This document shows, in pieces, positions 8,824 to 11,810 of a DNA stretch of 11,810 nt. The stretch lies in assembly GCA_003008705.1 (NCBI GenBank), contig PDUO01000138.1:3809-15618 (forward strand), given 5' to 3'. The translations under genes were made by a program, and so were the position numbers. Source of the stretch: Pezicula radicicola. Its lineage: Eukaryota > Ascomycota > Leotiomycetes > Helotiales > Dermateaceae. Every line of letters begins with the position of its first letter. Positions within the stretch are counted from its first letter, which is position 1. The notes beneath the pieces are model-generated. The model made no database searches, was not told where the DNA came from, and saw only the letters and a program-made list of their open reading frames with translations.

Positions 8824-11133
8824 ATGGCGCAGCAGCAGGAAATGTCGAAAAGCCAGATGGAAATGGTCGAGAACAGCGCCGTCGTCCATGGCGACGGCGC
8901 GCCCGTGATGCGGGCCATGGCCGACGACCTCTCTATCTGGCAGAGCGTGCGCAAGTACAAGCGTGTGGGGATTATCGCCATGGCTGCCGCGTTCTGTGCG
9001 TCGCTAGATGGTTACCGTAAGGCGTCCCCCCTAACAAGCCGCTCTGCTCTGCTGAGCCAGGGGACGCACGTGCTGACAAGGCGCGTCAATAGAAATCAAC
9101 CTCAATGGCGGCATCATCTCCAACACTGGATTCATTCACAAAATGGCCACCCCGGGTACGAGTATCATTGCGGGCCAATATGTCTCGGCATGGGGTGGGA
9201 TTCAATCTGCTGGCCAGTTTATCGGCCAAGTTGTGCGTGCCCCCTTGCTGCATGATTCTAACCCACCTTTTGCTGACGATGGTCTCCCACAGCTCCTCCA
9301 ATATGTCACCGAGGGGCTCGGCCGTAAACCAGCGCTTGGAGTTATCTGGTTTACCCTTGTACTGGTGAGCCGACGAACCTGTTCTAATGTCTGCAACTAT
9401 GTTTTTCTTCTTATACTAACACCTTGTGCTTGGACTAGAGTATCCTTATCGAAACCTTCACTAGCCGCTGGGATCACTGGCTAGTTGCGAAGCTCTTCTC
9501 CGGCATGGGCGTCGGCATGCTCCAATCCACCATGCCTCTCTATCTATCCGAGATTTCCCCGACTCAGTTGAGAGGCTTCTTCATCAACGCATACAGCTTG
9601 TGAGTTCTGTGGCCCTCAACCTTCTTCCCCGTATAGCACTTTACCTCTATTTTTCTGGATTGCAAATGTGGACTGACACCATGGCCGCTTCCTAGCTGGT
9701 TCGTCCTAGGTCAACTCTTCGCTTCCGTAGCCCTCTACGAGCTCAAAAAAGTAGACCCCACCAACTACAAGACTCCTATCTATACACAGGTGAGCCAGAA
9801 GCCAATTGAGGTTCAAAGTTGATTCGCCCAGCGAGGCTGACCCTGATTTCCAGTGGCCGATGGTCGGCCTTATCGGAATCATCTTCGTCTTCCTCCCCGA
9901 ATCGCCCTGGTGGCTCGCCAGCAAAGGAGAACTCGATAAGACAGCCAAGGCTCTGCACTTCCTCCACAGTGGTGTTGAGGACTACGACATCCAGGAACAG
10001 ATTGTAAGTCCTCTCAACTCAACTTGAGCGTCCGTGCTGGGGGCTCATACTAACTCAATTACAGGAGGTCATGACAGCCACCGTTATGATAGAACGCCAA
10101 ACTGCTGAACTAAACCAGGAGGTTGGGATGTGGGCCGTCTTCCAGGGCCGGAATCTCCTCCGGTTCCTCATCTCCGGATGGCCAAAGATCACCCAGCAGT
10201 TTGTCGGGTTGACGGTGTTCAATACCTTCGCTGTCTATTTCTGTAAGTGACTGTAGTAATGTACGTTTCAGCCCTGCCGCTCTAACTCAACATCACAGTC
10301 CAATATGCGGGCAACAAGAACCCATTCCTCGTTACTGTCATCCTATCCTGTGTGCAACTTATCTCGTTAATCCTCACGGCTACGCTTACCGATGCGTTTG
10401 GCCGTCGACCATTGACGGTCTACCCCTATGCAGTGACGGTCCTGTCCGTCTTGTGTCTGGGGATTATCGGCTGCTTCGACTACACTAAAACGGCACTAAG
10501 TTCCCTCCTGGTGAGTCCAGCCTTTGATAATAAGCTTCCCTTGAAGCCTTGCTGACCTTTACGTTCCCAGATCTTCTTCGCCTGTTTAGCTACATTCTCC
10601 ACCAGCGGCGCTTCGGCAATCGGCTACGCTTACGCGGCCGAGATTCCCCAGCAGCGCCTGCGCGCGCGGACTGCCGCCTGGTCCCTTGCTTCATCTAATC
10701 TCATAGGCATTATGTTCAGCTTTTGCACGCCCCTTATGATCAACGGAACTAGTAGCACGTCTACCCATAAATGGGGCGTCAAGACTGGTTTTTTGTAAGT
10801 GCACCTTCTTGTCTAACACCGAGAATATGCTATCATAAGAAGAAAAGGCTGACGTTGGTTCTGTGTTAAAGCTTCGCGGGTACGGGTGCAGTCGTCGTTA
10901 TTATCGCTTGGTTCATCCTCCCAGAGGTGGCACGTCGGACGCCAGCTGAAATCGACGAAATGTAAGTCACAACCCATCTTATATCTATGCCTCGAAGCAT
11001 CTTGAGCGCTGCCGAGAACTGACATTGTCGACTTAACAGGTTTGAAAAGAAGGTCAACCTCCGCAAGTTTGATAAGCATGTCACTGAGGTCCAGGTCCAT
11101 GCAGATGAGCTACATCATAAGACAATTGCTTAG
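8824..11133 (+). CDS. MFS sugar porter (sugar:H+ symporter family)
   Basis: Eleven exons: 8824-9016, 9093-9232, 9293-9364, 9439-9599, 9696-9789, 9854-10003, 10065-10242, 10299-10510, 10571-10794, 10872-10961 and 11040-11133. The ten introns are 56-96 nt, all GT...AG, several with CTAAC or CTGAC branch sites. The product is 535 aa with no internal stop, the usual length for fungal sugar porters. Family marks in order: a hydrophilic N-terminus; SLDGYQ at the end of helix 1 (about 61-65); GRKPAL in the loop after helix 2 (121-126); LYLSEISPTQLRG after helix 4; PESPWWL after helix 6 (235-241); QQFVG in helix 7 (314-318); GRRPL between helices 8 and 9 (364-368); AAEIPQQRLRA; and a C-terminal PE...RTPAEIDEMFEKK. 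It should sit in the plasma membrane and take up a mono- or disaccharide with protons. The PESPWWL form recalls fungal alpha-glucoside/maltose-type permeases rather than glucose carriers, but substrate cannot be told from sequence. CreA-type sites upstream suggest glucose repression. Confidence 0.92.
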
Positions 11134-11465
11134 ATGTCTCTGAGCAGCAGAGGGTATAGTATTAGGGAGAAGAACTGATATCGATTTTAATTATATTTTT
11201 CTAATAAAGAATGGCCGCTATTTAAATAGATTATAGATCTATTATATTGAATATCTATAAATTGATAGGAATTGAACGATGTGCTGTATGCCTTTTGTAG
11301 AACTCAGCCCTCCTAGGCTAATTCAGAATAAAGAAGGCGCCGTCGAATATCTTCTTTTAAGACTCTAGGATTATCTTAGATAGACTACGGAATGGGTACC
11401 CGGACCCGTTAGGTAACCTAACCTATAGGTAGTACTAAGTACTTATAGGTTATTAGTACTACCTG
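11134..11465. other. 3' region of the sugar porter gene
   Basis: DNA between the transporter stop codon and the right AT block. Two AATAAA words (11203-11208 and around 11326-11331) could serve the polyadenylation of the transporter mRNA. Near its right end are a near-palindrome and an inverted repeat, annotated separately. I see no gene. Confidence 0.5.
11428..11463. repeat. Inverted repeat at the edge of the right AT block
   Basis: Perfect 11-bp arms GGTAGTACTAA (11428-11438) and TTAGTACTACC (11453-11463) enclose a 14-base centre. CTATA to the left and TATAG to the right extend the pairing after a two-base bulge. Just upstream, TTAGGTAACCTAA (11409-11421) is a near-palindrome with 6-bp arms. 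They lie exactly where ordinary DNA gives way to the RIP block, so they may be the end of the element that was mutated. A transcription-terminating or chance hairpin is also possible. Confidence 0.5.
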
Positions 11466-11810
11466 TATAGAAAGTATATAATAAGTAAAAGACTAATTAT
11501 AATAAAGATTATAATATAGATACTTTAGTTATTTCTTTTAAGAAAATAAATCTTTTAAATAAATTTTATTATATTAAAAACCTTTTAGTTAATATTTACT
11601 TAAGATTTAAATATAATTATAATATTTTTACTCTTTATATATCTATTATATATTTATATTATACTAATAATCTTATACTTCTTTAGATTATTTTATAATA
11701 CTTATAACTCTTTTTAAAGTTATTTACTTAGTAATTATATTATTTCTTTTTAATTTTAATAATTATACTAATTTAAATTATTAGAGATTATTATACTATT
11801 ATTAAATAAA
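11466..11810. repeat. RIP-saturated AT-rich block (right)
   Basis: AT-rich DNA again with no CpA, TpG or CpG from about 11466 to the window end; the last TpG is at 11464-11465. No coding sequence can be read. Composition matches the other two blocks, so it probably has the same origin, a repeat mutated by RIP, and continues beyond the window. Confidence 0.75.

Noticed and set aside
11409..11425. Telomere-like CCTAACCT words
   Set aside because: Only one or two imperfect units, not a TTAGGG array; the palindromic reading explains them better.

Overview
The window looks like nuclear DNA of a filamentous ascomycete (Pezizomycotina). Three intron-rich genes sit in DNA of ordinary base composition. 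Their introns are 45-96 nt with GT...AG ends, and several have CTAAC/CTGAC-like branch sites. The gene-bearing stretches are cut up by three extremely AT-rich blocks (1-1320, 3944-4380, 11466-11810). Read by eye, these blocks contain no CpA, TpG or CpG, which is the mark of saturated repeat-induced point mutation (RIP).

Layout from left to right: a RIP block; a minus-strand gene for a secreted glycoside hydrolase of family GH79 (beta-glucuronidase type; 6 exons, 478 aa; 1495-3230); its promoter region with a TATA box; a second AT block; a plus-strand gene for a BNR_4-type beta-propeller protein (4 exons, 451 aa; 4962-6482), best guessed to be a rhamnose/glucuronate polysaccharide lyase; about 1.2 kb of decayed spacer holding a doubtful short-chain dehydrogenase scrap; the 5' third of an UNC93-like membrane protein gene, frameshifted and cut short (about 7688-8445); a promoter with a TATA box and four CreA-type hexamers; a plus-strand MFS sugar porter (11 exons, 535 aa; 8824-11133); its 3' region; and a third AT block with an inverted repeat at its edge.

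The three intact genes suggest a small carbohydrate-use cluster. A GH79 enzyme would remove terminal beta-linked glucuronic acid (or 4-O-methyl-glucuronic acid), as known GH79 enzymes do on arabinogalactan side chains. BNR_4 propellers include lyases that cut next to glucuronate linked to rhamnose. The sugar porter would take up a released sugar. The glycan target (gum-arabic or arabinogalactan-protein caps of rhamnose on glucuronate) is inference from family knowledge and gene order. No exact product or substrate can be proved from this sequence alone.

All exon boundaries were read by hand from splice signals, reading-frame continuity and remembered family patterns. Alignment to homologues or RNA-seq could shift individual junctions.
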